This document shows, one piece after another, positions 1-7,903 of a stretch of DNA of 43,855 bases (position 1 is its first letter; every line of letters begins with the position of its first letter). A program made the position numbers and the translations under genes. Under the pieces are notes generated by a model. It worked only from the letters and a program-made list of their open reading frames with translations, did no database searches and was not told the origin of the DNA. The DNA is from JBDSLU01 sp039916225 (GTDB taxonomy: Bacteria > Acidobacteriota > Vicinamibacteria > Vicinamibacterales > Vicinamibacteraceae): NCBI GenBank assembly GCA_039916225.1, contig JBDSLU010000466.1, forward strand, positions 1 through 43,855, in the 5' to 3' direction.

Positions 1-2667
1 CGCTCGATCCCGGGAGTGGCCGAGGTGAACGTGTCGGGCAAGCAGGAGCGGGAGCTGACCATCGAGCTCCGCCCCGAGGCGCTCCAGGCCACCGGCGTCG
101 GCGTCTCGCAGGTGGTCCAGGCGCTCCAGCTCCAGAATCTCGCGGCCCCCGTCGGCCGCCTGGACGGCGCGCTCGAGGAGCGGTCGATCCGCCTCAAGGG
201 CCGGCTCCAGACCCCGGCGGAGTTCGAGCAGCTGGTGGTGGCGGACCGGGGCAACGGTCGCCTGATCCGGCTGGGCGACCTGGCCGAGGTCAAGGACGGC
301 GCGGAAGAGCCGCGGACGATGGCGCTCTACAACGAGCGCGTGGCGGTGGGAATCGACATCAAGAAGTCGAAGGGCTACAGCACCACCGAAGTCAGCGACG
401 CGGTGATGGCGCGGCTCGAGAAGGTGCGCAAGGCGCTCCCGGCGACGGTCAAGCTGGACGTGGTCAAGGACGCCGCGGTCCGGGTATCCCACTCGGTGGC
501 CGATGTGCAGAAGACCCTCTTCCAGGGCGCCCTGCTCACCGTGCTGGTGGTATTTCTCTTCCTCAATTCGTGGCGTTCCACCGTCATCACCGGCCTGGCG
601 CTGCCGGTGTCGGTACTCGCCTCCTTCGTCGCGGTGTGGGCCTTCGGGTTCACGCTGAACACGATGTCGCTGCTCGGCCTGTCGCTGGCCATCGGCATCC
701 TGATCGACGACGCCATCGTCGTCCGCGAGAACATCGTCCGACACGTCGAAAAGGGAAAAGATCACTGGACGGCGGCGCACGAGGGGACCGCCGAGATCGC
801 CCTGGCCGTCGCCGCGACGACGTTCTCGATCGTCGTGGTGTTCGTCCCCATCGCCTTCATGGGCGACCTGGCCGGGCAGTGGTTCAAGCCGTTCGCGCTG
901 ACCATCGCCTGCTCGGTGCTGGTGTCGCTGTTCGTGTCGTTCTCGCTCGACCCGATGCTGTCGGCCTACTGGCCCGACCCGGACATCCCGATGGAGCAGC
1001 GCTCGTTCGTGTCGCGCGGCCTCGACAGGTTCAACCGCTGGTTCGATCGCCAGACCGAGCGCTACAAGAGCATCATCGGCTGGGCCCTCGACCATCGCTT
1101 CTCGATGGTCCTGCTGGCCGTTGCGTCGTTCGTCGGCGCCCTGGCGCTGCCGATGATGGGCTGGGTCGGCGGCGGCTTCCTGCCGGACTCCGACGAAGCC
1201 GAGTTCCTGATCAATATCGAGACGCCGCCGGGCTCGAGCCTCGACTACACCAAGCTCAAGTCGGAGGAGGTGGCGCGGATCGCGCGCGGCCTCGATGGCG
1301 CGCTCTACACCTACACGACCATCGGCGGCCGGACCGAATCGGTCGACCAGTCGATCGTCTACGTCCGGCTGAAGCCGAAGAGCGAGCGGCTGCGGCAGTC
1401 GATCCTCAAGGCGGAGCTGCGCGCCAAGCTGGCCAAGCTGGGTGGCGTGACCGCGGCCATCGGCAGCGGCAACTTCGAGAATCAGAAGCAGATTCAGCTG
1501 CAGTTGCGCGGACCCGAGATCGAGGAGCTCAACCGCGTGGCGCAGCTCCTCAAAGCGGAAGTGCTGAAGGTGCCGGGCGCGGTGGACGTCGGCCTGTCGA
1601 CCCGTGGGCAGAAGCCGGAGATCGACGTCACCCTGGATCGCGGCCTCGCCGGCAGCCTCGGGGTCAGCGTCGGCCAGGTCGGCCAGACCCTCCGCGTCGC
1701 CTTCGCCGGTCTCGATTCCGGCGACTGGGTGGATCCGGCCGGCGAAACGCGCGACGTCTACGTGCGCCTGAAGCCGGAGGCGCGGACCAGCGTCCGCGAT
1801 CTGGCGTCGCTGCCGCTCTTCGTCAACGGGCCAGAGGGCCGCGGCGTCGCGGTGCCGCTCGGCCAGGTGGCGAAGATCTCGACCAACATCGGCCCGGCGC
1901 GGATCGACCGCCTCGATCGCGAGCGGGTCATCGTCATCCAGGCCAACACGGAGGTGCGATCACTGAACGAGGTGCTCAGCGACATCAGGGCCCGCTTCGC
2001 CAGCAACGTCCAGCTGCCGCCCGGCTACGCGCTGACGACCGGTGGCGAGGGCAAGGACCAGGCCGAGATCTTCGGCCAGATCTTCTCGTCGCTCGGCCTC
2101 GCCGTGCTGCTGATGTACTTCGTGCTGGTCGTGCAGTTCGGGTCGTTCCTCGAGCCGTTCGCCATCATGCTGTCGCTGCCGCTGTCGCTGATCGGCGTCA
2201 TGCTCGGGCTCCTGGTGATGGGCTCGACCATCAACATCATGAGCATGATCGGCGTCATCCTGCTGATGGGCATCGTCGCCAAGAACGCCATCCTGCTGGT
2301 CGACTTCGCCAAGTGGGCCGAGGAGGGCGGGTTGTCGCGGCGCGAGGCCATCATCGAGGCCGGCCGGACCCGGCTGCGCCCGATCCTGATGACCACCTTC
2401 GCGCTGATCGCCGGCATGATGCCGATTGCGATTGGCGCTGGCGAAGGGGCCGACTTCCGTGCCCCGCTCGGGCAGGCGGTGATCGGCGGCGTCATCACCT
2501 CGACCATCCTGACGCTGCTCGTGATCCCGACCTTCTACGAGATCCTCACCGAGTGGCGTGACTGGCTGACGTCGAAGTTGACCGGCAAGCCGGTGGCCCA
2601 CGGGCACAGCGAGCGGCCGCACGGGGTGCCAGACGCGGCACCGGCGACGCGGACCATCGAGGCGTAG
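1..2667 (+). CDS. RND efflux pump inner-membrane subunit (AcrB/HAE1 type), 5' partial
   Basis: Proton-driven inner-membrane transporter of the RND superfamily, which with a periplasmic adaptor and an outer-membrane channel exports drugs or other small molecules. The frame is open from base 1, so the gene begins upstream; 888 residues are visible against about 1,040 in the family, so roughly the first 150 are missing. TM4 carries the proton-relay pair in LAIGILIDDAIVVREN (D236, D237 of the visible part), and the matching TM10 lysine is in VAKNAILLVDFA (K761). Two hydrophobic blocks, each followed by a periplasmic loop region, fit the RND duplication. The C-terminal tail is hydrophilic. The adaptor gene expected in such operons would lie upstream, outside the window. 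No outer-membrane factor gene follows. Identification is firm; the substrate cannot be told. Confidence 0.95.
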   Translation, partial: RSIPGVAEVNVSGKQERELTIELRPEALQATGVGVSQVVQALQLQNLAAPVGRLDGALEERSIRLKGRLQTPAEFEQLVVADRGNGRLIRLGDLAEVKDGAEEPRTMALYNERVAVGIDIKKSKGYSTTEVSDAVMARLEKVRKALPATVKLDVVKDAAVRVSHSVADVQKTLFQGALLTVLVVFLFLNSWRSTVITGLALPVSVLASFVAVWAFGFTLNTMSLLGLSLAIGILIDDAIVVRENIVRHVEKGKDHWTAAHEGTAEIALAVAATTFSIVVVFVPIAFMGDLAGQWFKPFALTIACSVLVSLFVSFSLDPMLSAYWPDPDIPMEQRSFVSRGLDRFNRWFDRQTERYKSIIGWALDHRFSMVLLAVASFVGALALPMMGWVGGGFLPDSDEAEFLINIETPPGSSLDYTKLKSEEVARIARGLDGALYTYTTIGGRTESVDQSIVYVRLKPKSERLRQSILKAELRAKLAKLGGVTAAIGSGNFENQKQIQLQLRGPEIEELNRVAQLLKAEVLKVPGAVDVGLSTRGQKPEIDVTLDRGLAGSLGVSVGQVGQTLRVAFAGLDSGDWVDPAGETRDVYVRLKPEARTSVRDLASLPLFVNGPEGRGVAVPLGQVAKISTNIGPARIDRLDRERVIVIQANTEVRSLNEVLSDIRARFASNVQLPPGYALTTGGEGKDQAEIFGQIFSSLGLAVLLMYFVLVVQFGSFLEPFAIMLSLPLSLIGVMLGLLVMGSTINIMSMIGVILLMGIVAKNAILLVDFAKWAEEGGLSRREAIIEAGRTRLRPILMTTFALIAGMMPIAIGAGEGADFRAPLGQAVIGGVITSTILTLLVIPTFYEILTEWRDWLTSKLTGKPVAHGHSERPHGVPDAAPATRTIEA

Positions 2668-2684
2668 GCGCGCGCGGGGCGCGA

Positions 2685-2890
2685 ACTTCCAGCGGCCGAC
2701 TTCCAACGACCGACTTCCAACTCCCAACGACCAACTGCCAACTCCCAAGGCACCTCCAACTCCCAACGTCCAAAGAGCCCAATCGGCCGGCTTGGGCCTT
2801 GGAGATTGGGAGTTGCTTGGCGGTTGGTCGTTGGAAGTTGGGAGTTGGGAATGCCCTGGGGGCGTTGGCAGTTGGAGATTGGGAGTTCCG
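2685..2890. repeat. 7-bp-phased CCAA/TTGG array forming a long imperfect inverted repeat
   Basis: Left arm: CCAA recurs at 2703, 2717, 2724, 2731, 2738, 2745, 2756, 2763, 2770 and 2779, nearly all in 7-bp steps with units such as CTCCCAA and CTTCCAA. Right arm: TTGG recurs at 2792, 2799, 2806, 2824, 2831, 2838, 2845, 2865, 2872 and 2879, again in 7-bp steps (TTGGGAG, TTGGAAG). The arms are reverse complements and meet at about 2783-2790, with an inner stem made of CCCAA and TTGGG. Transcribed, it would form a large hairpin behind the RND gene. Reading it as protein gives a meaningless W/E/L/G/V-rich peptide. Confidence 0.85.
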
Positions 2891-2927
2891 GAGGAGCACA
2901 CGGCCCGTGGGCCGTATACTCCTCCGG
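2888..2927. promoter_or_regulatory. Palindrome overlapping the start of the zinc-ribbon gene
   Basis: CCGGAGGAG (2888-2896) pairs exactly with CTCCTCCGG (2919-2927), and inside it CGGCCC (2901-2906) pairs with GGGCCG (2909-2914). The right arm ends on the first G of the GTG start and contains part of the -10-like TATACT. It could be an operator, or a terminator for the RND transcript; no T-run follows. Confidence 0.6.
2915..2920 (+). promoter_or_regulatory. -10 element TATACT for a predicted leaderless mRNA
   Basis: TATACT ends 6 bp before the GTG at 2927, so the expected transcription start falls on the start codon. No Shine-Dalgarno lies at a usable distance: the bases just before GTG are CTCCTCC, the reverse of an SD. 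No good -35 box is visible. Confidence 0.5.
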
Positions 2928-3703
2928 TGACCTGTCCAGCCTGCGGCGGAGGGATGCGGGAGGCCACCTTCGACGGCCAGTACGGCCGTCGCGTGGCCCT
3001 GGATCTCTGCCCCGGCTGCAACGGCATCTGGTTCGACGGGATGGAGAGCCATCAACTGACGCCGGGCTCGACGCTCATGCTGTTCAAGCAGATGGGCGAG
3101 GCCGTGGCCGAGGCCAACCGGCCGCTGGGGGAGCGCAAGCAATGTCCACGCTGCCAGGCCGTCCTGACCGGTGAGGTCGACAAGCAGCGGACCACGAGCT
3201 TCGAAGCCTTCCGCTGCCCCAAGGGCCACGGCCGCTACCTGACCTTCGGCGCCTTCCTGCGGGCCAAGAACTTCGTCCGCGATCTCACGCCGACGGAGAT
3301 GACCGAGCTCCGGCGCCACGTCCAGAGCGTGAAATGCACCGGCTGCGGTGCCGCCGTCGACGTGCGGACCACGTCCGCCTGCGGCTTCTGCCGGGCGCCG
3401 ATCGCGATGATCGATCCCGATCAGCTGCAGCGGACGATCGCCGAGCTCGAGGCCCGCGAAACGCGGCGGCGGAAAGCGTTTCCGGATGACGTCGACGCGG
3501 CCACGGGCGGGCCGCGGCGGGACCGACCGGCCGGCGTCGACCCGATGCTGCCGCTACGCCTCGCCCAGGAGCGCCTGCGCGCCGAGCGGGTCTTCGCCGA
3601 CCTCGCGACACATAATCGCAGTGCCGGCGGCGAGGCCTGGGATCTCTTCGAAGTGGGCCTCTCGTCGCTCGTCACCATCGTCAAGACGATCGCCTCGACC
3701 TGA
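2927..3703 (+). CDS. Zinc-ribbon protein (zf-TFIIB type)
   Basis: Protein of 258 residues built on cysteine pairs of the zf-TFIIB-like family. The first ribbon has CPAC at residues 3-6 and CPGC at 28-31, followed by the family signature GIWFDG. A second set (QCPRC, then RCPKGH) and a third (CTGCG, then CGFC) follow, so up to three zinc sites are likely. The C-terminal 80 residues are charged and then weakly hydrophobic, with no clear membrane segment. The GTG at 2927 is chosen because the first ribbon begins two residues later; the frame stays open further upstream only because it crosses the heptad repeats. The GH5 gene starts 4 bp after its stop, so the two are probably co-transcribed. The biological role is unknown. 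Confidence 0.85.
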   Translation: MTCPACGGGMREATFDGQYGRRVALDLCPGCNGIWFDGMESHQLTPGSTLMLFKQMGEAVAEANRPLGERKQCPRCQAVLTGEVDKQRTTSFEAFRCPKGHGRYLTFGAFLRAKNFVRDLTPTEMTELRRHVQSVKCTGCGAAVDVRTTSACGFCRAPIAMIDPDQLQRTIAELEARETRRRKAFPDDVDAATGGPRRDRPAGVDPMLPLRLAQERLRAERVFADLATHNRSAGGEAWDLFEVGLSSLVTIVKTIAST

Positions 3704-3707
3704 GCGC

Positions 3708-4760
3708 ATGCCGGCGAGCACCCTGCCGCCTCTCGGCGTCCGCGGCCGTGAGCTGCTGCGACTCGATACCGGCAGTCCGGTTCGCCTGCGCGGGGTGAAC
3801 CGATCCGGGCTGGAGTACGCCGACCCCGGACCGGTCGGCGTCGGTCCACAGGCCTTCCTCGACAGCGTCGGCTTCGACGAGGCCGATCTCCAGCGCATCG
3901 CCGCCTGGGGCGCCAACGTCGTCCGCGTGCCCTTCACCCAGGCGTTCGTGCTGCGCGGCCGCGGCGCCGCGACGGGCGCCGACTATCTCGCCGCCCTGGA
4001 TTGGGTGGTCACCTGGGCAGAGACGTGCGGTCTCTACACCCTCCTCGATCTGCAGTGGCTCGACGCCGAGACGCCGCGTGGCGTCGGCCAGGACGGGTCG
4101 ATCAACCGGGTGCCGGCGCTGCCCGATGCCGGGTCGATCGCACTCTGGCGGCTGCTGGCCGACCGGTACCGCGACCGCCCGTCGGTGCTGTTCGACCTGT
4201 TCAACGAGCCGCACACGCCGATGGAGACGGATGACGCGCCGTTGATCGGGGTCCGGCCGGATGGCGGACTGTGGCCGCTGCCAGCCCGTGTCGTGGGGAT
4301 GGACGAGTGGCAGCCGTGGGCGCTGCGTCTGATCGACGAGATCCGCAGCGTGCATCCGCGAGCCGTGATCTTCGTCTCGGGCGTCCGCTGGGCCTACGAT
4401 CTGCGCGGCTTCCCGCTGCGCCGCCGCTCGGGCCAGCCCGTCGACGGCCTCGTCTACAGCGCGCATGTCTATCCCTGGACGACGACCGGGATGTGGCCCG
4501 GCCGCAGCTGGGAACGGGAATGGCACCGCGCCTTCGGTCACCTGGCGGCGGCGTATCCCGTGTTCGCGGGGGAGTGGGGCGGCGATGCGCCGCAGGTCGA
4601 CTGGGGGAAGCGCCTGCTGGCCTACCTGGAGACGAACACCGTCGGCTGGACGGCGTGGAGCTGGTGCGACTGGCCGCCGCTGCTCGGCGACCATCGCGGC
4701 GGCGACTTCACGTGCACCCCGTTCGGGGACGTGGTGAGAGCCGGTCTAGGCGCCGCCTGA
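3708..4760 (+). CDS. Glycoside hydrolase family 5 protein (cellulase-like)
   Basis: A (beta/alpha)8 retaining glycosidase of 350 residues. The acid/base is in LFDLFNEPH (E167) and the nucleophile in VFAGEWGG (E289), both in the expected places; AHVYPW supplies the usual His/Tyr after strand 6. The N-terminus, with LRGVNRSGLE, is the typical GH5 first strand. No signal peptide is visible from the ATG at 3708, which follows the upstream stop by 4 bp, so the enzyme may be cytoplasmic or exported by another route. The frame extends further upstream, but that stretch is antisense-like sequence over the zinc-ribbon gene. The stop overlaps the end of the convergent HTH gene by 15 bp. Substrate (beta-glucan, mannan or other) cannot be assigned. 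Confidence 0.88.
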   Translation: MPASTLPPLGVRGRELLRLDTGSPVRLRGVNRSGLEYADPGPVGVGPQAFLDSVGFDEADLQRIAAWGANVVRVPFTQAFVLRGRGAATGADYLAALDWVVTWAETCGLYTLLDLQWLDAETPRGVGQDGSINRVPALPDAGSIALWRLLADRYRDRPSVLFDLFNEPHTPMETDDAPLIGVRPDGGLWPLPARVVGMDEWQPWALRLIDEIRSVHPRAVIFVSGVRWAYDLRGFPLRRRSGQPVDGLVYSAHVYPWTTTGMWPGRSWEREWHRAFGHLAAAYPVFAGEWGGDAPQVDWGKRLLAYLETNTVGWTAWSWCDWPPLLGDHRGGDFTCTPFGDVVRAGLGAA

Positions 4761-5462
4761 GTTCCACGCCTGGCGTGGCGTGGTCTCGTCGAGCTCGACC
4801 TCTTCGGCGGTGTCGCCGAAGCCCAGCGCGCCCGGGGCCTTGCCCCATGGCAGACGGCGGGCGCCGAGCGGTTGCGAGCCGACCCGCTGCATCATCCACA
4901 GCCCCGGCGTGGTGCCGAGGACGAGGGTGCCGACCGTCAGGTAGAGCACCGCGACCACTGAGAGCACGATCCAGAAGAGCCACAAGCCGCCGAGGAGTCC
5001 GCTCGGCAGGGCCAGGGTAATCGGGGCCATCAGGTCGGTCGTGGCCGCGCCGAGCCGGGCCAGCGCTTCCTGCCAGCGACTGACTTCCGGCGCCAGCGTC
5101 AGCCGCATCGGGGCCTCGGGCCGGCTGGTGGCGACACCGGCGGCGCGGGCCGCGGCCCCTTCGAGCGCCGGGGAGGCTGCCGCCGCGTAGGCGTCGGGGA
5201 AGGCACGACCGAAGAGCGCGACGACGTAGTCGGGATCGAGCCCGACCTGGCTCGCGTAGCCGCGCACGAAGGCGCGTCGGAAGATGCCGTTGGGCCAGCG
5301 CGAGACGTCGTTACGCTCGAGCGCTTCGAGTAGTGTGCGGGCGACCTTGGTGCGCGTCGCGATGGTCTCGAGGGACACGCCGGCTCGCTCGCGTTCGCGA
5401 CGGAGCCAGGCGCCGAGATCGTCGAGGATGGGGAGATCCTCGGCCGAAAGGCGGTCAGTCAT
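4746..5462 (-). CDS. HTH (RodZ/HTH_25-like) protein with C-terminal RDD-like membrane segment
   Basis: Protein of 238 residues. Residues 14-85 form a Cro/RodZ-like helix-turn-helix (LGAWLRRERERAGVSLETIA, then FRRAFVRGYASQVGLDP, the usual HTH_25 ending). An Ala-rich linker follows, then a hydrophobic block at about 148-183 and the segment VLGTTPGLWMMQRVG, which resembles the GRTPGK signature region of RDD membrane proteins. The tail is short and acidic. The start at 5462 is set by an AGGAG Shine-Dalgarno 6-7 bp upstream. The gene lies downstream of the HDOD gene with 189 bp between them and has its own predicted promoter. RodZ itself has a periplasmic domain that is absent here, so a cell-shape role is not implied. 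The RDD assignment is tentative. Confidence 0.75.
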   Translation of the reverse strand: MTDRLSAEDLPILDDLGAWLRRERERAGVSLETIATRTKVARTLLEALERNDVSRWPNGIFRRAFVRGYASQVGLDPDYVVALFGRAFPDAYAAAASPALEGAAARAAGVATSRPEAPMRLTLAPEVSRWQEALARLGAATTDLMAPITLALPSGLLGGLWLFWIVLSVVAVLYLTVGTLVLGTTPGLWMMQRVGSQPLGARRLPWGKAPGALGFGDTAEEVELDETTPRQAWNSGGA

Positions 5463-5556
5463 CGAGTCTCCTGCCGGGCGGTGACACTCGGAGCGCAGGA
5501 AAAGGGTGGAACAGCGGGCATCGCGTGGAACGCCGCGACGCGTGCAGCGCGGTGCC

Positions 5557-5585
5557 AGTATGGTGACGCATGCTCGCGTATGCAA
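5557..5585 (-). promoter_or_regulatory. Sigma-70-type promoter for the HTH/RDD-like gene
   Basis: On the minus strand TTGCAT (5580-5585) and CATACT (5557-5562) are separated by 17 bp. Initiation near 5550 would give a leader of about 90 nt before the SD-preceded ATG at 5462. This is one of few places in the window with both hexamers at good spacing. Confidence 0.45.
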
Positions 5586-5651
5586 GCGCAAAACAAAGCT
5601 GATCCGAGCTGTTTGCGTGTGCGAGCGTGTGCGGAATCGCCCGCGGCGTCG

Positions 5652-6497
5652 CTAGTCTTTGGTGTACTGCGCGAGCGTCGCCTCGAATGCCGCGGGTAGC
5701 GTGAGCAGCAGATCCTCCCACGCGCTCGTGGTCAGTCCGACCCGCGCCAGCGAGGACTCGTGCGCCTCGACTTCGGCCGCTCCGCGCACGACGCCTTCGC
5801 CGATGCGCTTGGCGGCGACGTTGGCGAGGTAGACCACGTCGCACACGAGATCGTCGCCCTCGTCCGGCGCGTGGTGGAACGTCACGCCGCGCATCAGGCG
5901 TTCGGGCAGCTTCCACTGGCCGGCGATCTGGCCGCCGAGCTCGGCGTGATTGATGCCGAGCACCTCGGTTTCCGCCTGCAGGCTCGAGAGCCCGCCGAAG
6001 TCGCGCGCATCGGCCAGCCACCGCAGTTTGTCCGGCGAGAGGAAGCGGGCCAGCACGATCTTGCCGATGTCGTGGATCAGGGCCGCGGTGAAGCACTCGG
6101 CCGGCACCGGCACGCGGGCCCGGCGGGCGATCGGTTCGACGGCGAGGGCGCTGGCCACCGAGTGACGCCACAGCTGACCGTCGGTCATGCCGTATTCGGG
6201 CAGGGCCCGCCTCAGTTCCTTGCGCAGGCCGGAGGCGGCGGCGAAGGCCAGCGCCGGCCCGATCCCAACCCGCATGATCGCGTCGCGCGCGGTGTTGACC
6301 GGGGCCAGGCCGGCCATCGCCGCCGAGTTGGCCAGCCGCAGCAGCCGTCCGGTCAGCGCGGCGTCGAACTCGACGAGGTGCGCCGCTTCGTTGAGCGACC
6401 AGTCGGGGCGCACCACGAGCGAGGCCAGGCGGGCCACGGTGGCCGGCAGCGGATCGAGGCCCTGCGCGGCCTTGACGAGCGTGGTGACGTCGATCAT
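5652..6497 (-). CDS. HDOD domain protein
   Basis: Protein of 281 residues consisting almost wholly of an HDOD domain, a degenerate relative of the HD phosphohydrolases found in bacterial signalling and regulatory proteins. The early segment (LPATVARLASLVV, then LVEFDAALTGRLLRLANSA) is the standard HDOD opening, and AALIHDIGKIVLA keeps an HD pair. Later, GINHAELGGQIAGQWKLPE followed by FHHAPDE matches the family's second half. The start at 6497 places the domain at the N-terminus; an in-frame ATG at 6539 is possible and neither has a clear SD. It lies between DUF2264 and HTH genes on the same strand. There is no partner kinase or GGDEF domain nearby, so its input and output are unknown. Confidence 0.85.
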   Translation of the reverse strand: MIDVTTLVKAAQGLDPLPATVARLASLVVRPDWSLNEAAHLVEFDAALTGRLLRLANSAAMAGLAPVNTARDAIMRVGIGPALAFAAASGLRKELRRALPEYGMTDGQLWRHSVASALAVEPIARRARVPVPAECFTAALIHDIGKIVLARFLSPDKLRWLADARDFGGLSSLQAETEVLGINHAELGGQIAGQWKLPERLMRGVTFHHAPDEGDDLVCDVVYLANVAAKRIGEGVVRGAAEVEAHESSLARVGLTTSAWEDLLLTLPAAFEATLAQYTKD

Positions 6498-6573
6498 CGG
6501 GAGCTGTCGCGGGGCGACGGAATCCTTGCCTCTAACCATCGGCGGCAGGGGCCGCCGCTCCAGTCCGGCTCGG

Positions 6574-7881
6574 CTACAGCGCGTGATCGATGGGAAATGG
6601 CGCGCCGGACCACGCCAGACGCGCCGTCCACGGCTGTGGGGGCTGGGTCCAGAAGGCATCGTCGGGCGGCAGGCCGAGCGGCAGGAAGGCGGTCGAGCAC
6701 AGGTAGAGGCTGCCGGTCGAGATGTAGCGCTCGCCCGCGCCCGGCTGATGCCCGGCCAGGCCGATGCGCAGCCAGCCGGCGGCATCGAACGTCCCCGGGG
6801 CGTCGAGGGTGCGGGCCAGGACCGCCGACAGGGCGGCGCGGACCTGGCCGGGGGCCACGCCGTCCGGCAGCGCCCGGCGGAGGGCGACCTGCGCCAGCAG
6901 CTGGAAGGCGCCGGCGCGATAGGCGATCGACCGGCCGATGGCGGGGAAGGTCCCGTCGGGCGCGATCAGCCGCTCCTGGACCGCGGCGTAGCGGCGCGCC
7001 CGGGCCAGCACCGGGGCTCGCATCGCCGCCCACGCCGCCGGCTCGGCGCCGACCACCTCGAGCACGTCCAGCAGCATCGGCTGGATCACGTAGCTGTTGT
7101 AGTAGTCCCAATGGAAGGACGGCCCGTCGCCGTAGTGGCCGTCGCCGACGTACCACTGTTCGTGCTGCCGGAGCGCGTAGTCGACGCGCGTCCGATCCCA
7201 CGGCGCGCCGAGTCGGGCCAGGCCGGCTTCGACCATCGCGGTGAACAGGAGCCAGTTGCTGAACGCCGGGGTGATCGCCCGCGACGAGGTGAGCGCGGCG
7301 ACCAGGCGGGTGCGGGTGGTGGCGTCGAGCCCTTCGCCGAGGGCGGCCGGCGCCCGCACGATCGCGTGGGCGAGGAAGGCGGCGTCGACGAGCGGCTGCC
7401 CGCCGGTGGCGAAGTTCATCGCATCCGGCGAGGCGGGGTCGACGGCCTGCGCGATGGCCTTGCGGGCGAGGTCGAGATGCCGGGCCCGGGTCCGCCCCTC
7501 GGCCGTGTCCGCGGGCGGCAGCGCCAGCCACGGCGCAAGCCCGGACAGCAGCCGCCCCAACGCCTCGAGATGCGTGACCCCGGCGCGGTCGGCGCCGTCG
7601 GCCTGCTCGACCGGCATCGAGCGCTTCAGCGTGCCGGCGGCGAGGTGGGTGAGGACGGGCGTCGCCACGCGCGTGGCATACGCGACCCAGGCGGCGCGAT
7701 CGGCGACGCCATCACGAGCGAGCACGGTGGATGCGGCGTCGGTGGCGCCCGCGGGGGCAGGCGCTACCCCTGCTGGTGCCCCTGCTTGGCCAGCCGTCGC
7801 CATGCCGAAAGCGCCAGCCGCGCCCAGCGGCGCGACGAGCCCGGTTTCGAAAGCACGTTGAACGAAGGTTCGGCGCCGCAT
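6574..7881 (-). CDS. DUF2264 domain protein, Tat-type signal
   Basis: Protein of 435 residues, most of it a DUF2264 domain, a family predicted to be alpha/alpha-barrel enzymes often found beside polysaccharide-degradation genes. The N-terminus MRRRTFVQRAFETG is twin-arginine-like and is followed by a hydrophobic Ala/Gly segment, suggesting export. Family hallmarks include SNWLLFTAMVEAGLARLG, the aromatic stretch YGDGPSFHWDYYNSYVIQPM and GTFPAIGRSIAYR. It is transcribed divergently from the GH10 xylanase gene with only 19 bp between the start codons, so the two are probably co-regulated. No catalytic residues can be named with confidence; an uronyl or glycan hydrolase or lyase role is inference from fold and context. 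Confidence 0.88.
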   Translation of the reverse strand: MRRRTFVQRAFETGLVAPLGAAGAFGMATAGQAGAPAGVAPAPAGATDAASTVLARDGVADRAAWVAYATRVATPVLTHLAAGTLKRSMPVEQADGADRAGVTHLEALGRLLSGLAPWLALPPADTAEGRTRARHLDLARKAIAQAVDPASPDAMNFATGGQPLVDAAFLAHAIVRAPAALGEGLDATTRTRLVAALTSSRAITPAFSNWLLFTAMVEAGLARLGAPWDRTRVDYALRQHEQWYVGDGHYGDGPSFHWDYYNSYVIQPMLLDVLEVVGAEPAAWAAMRAPVLARARRYAAVQERLIAPDGTFPAIGRSIAYRAGAFQLLAQVALRRALPDGVAPGQVRAALSAVLARTLDAPGTFDAAGWLRIGLAGHQPGAGERYISTGSLYLCSTAFLPLGLPPDDAFWTQPPQPWTARLAWSGAPFPIDHAL

Positions 7882-7903
7882 GTGACGATATTCTAGTCAC
7901 ATG
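7879..7903. promoter_or_regulatory. Divergent overlapping promoters inside a palindrome that contains both start codons
   Basis: CATGTGAC (7879-7886) and GTCACATG (7896-7903) are an exact 8-bp inverted repeat around a 9-bp AT-rich centre. The outer CAT and ATG are the start codons of the minus DUF2264 gene and the plus GH10 gene. The centre reads TATTCT forward (7889-7894, 6 bp before the plus ATG) and TAGAAT in reverse (7890-7895, 8 bp before the minus ATG). Both transcripts would therefore start at or next to the start codon, with no room for ribosome binding sites. Confidence 0.7.

Noticed and set aside
570..2561. 663-codon frame overlapping the RND gene
   Set aside because: Shifted frame of the RND gene, with Arg/His/Pro/Gly-rich sequence and no motif.
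2792..2926. N-terminal extension of the zinc-ribbon protein
   Set aside because: The stretch encodes only heptad-repeat peptides rich in W, E, L, G and V; the zinc ribbon begins right after GTG 2927.
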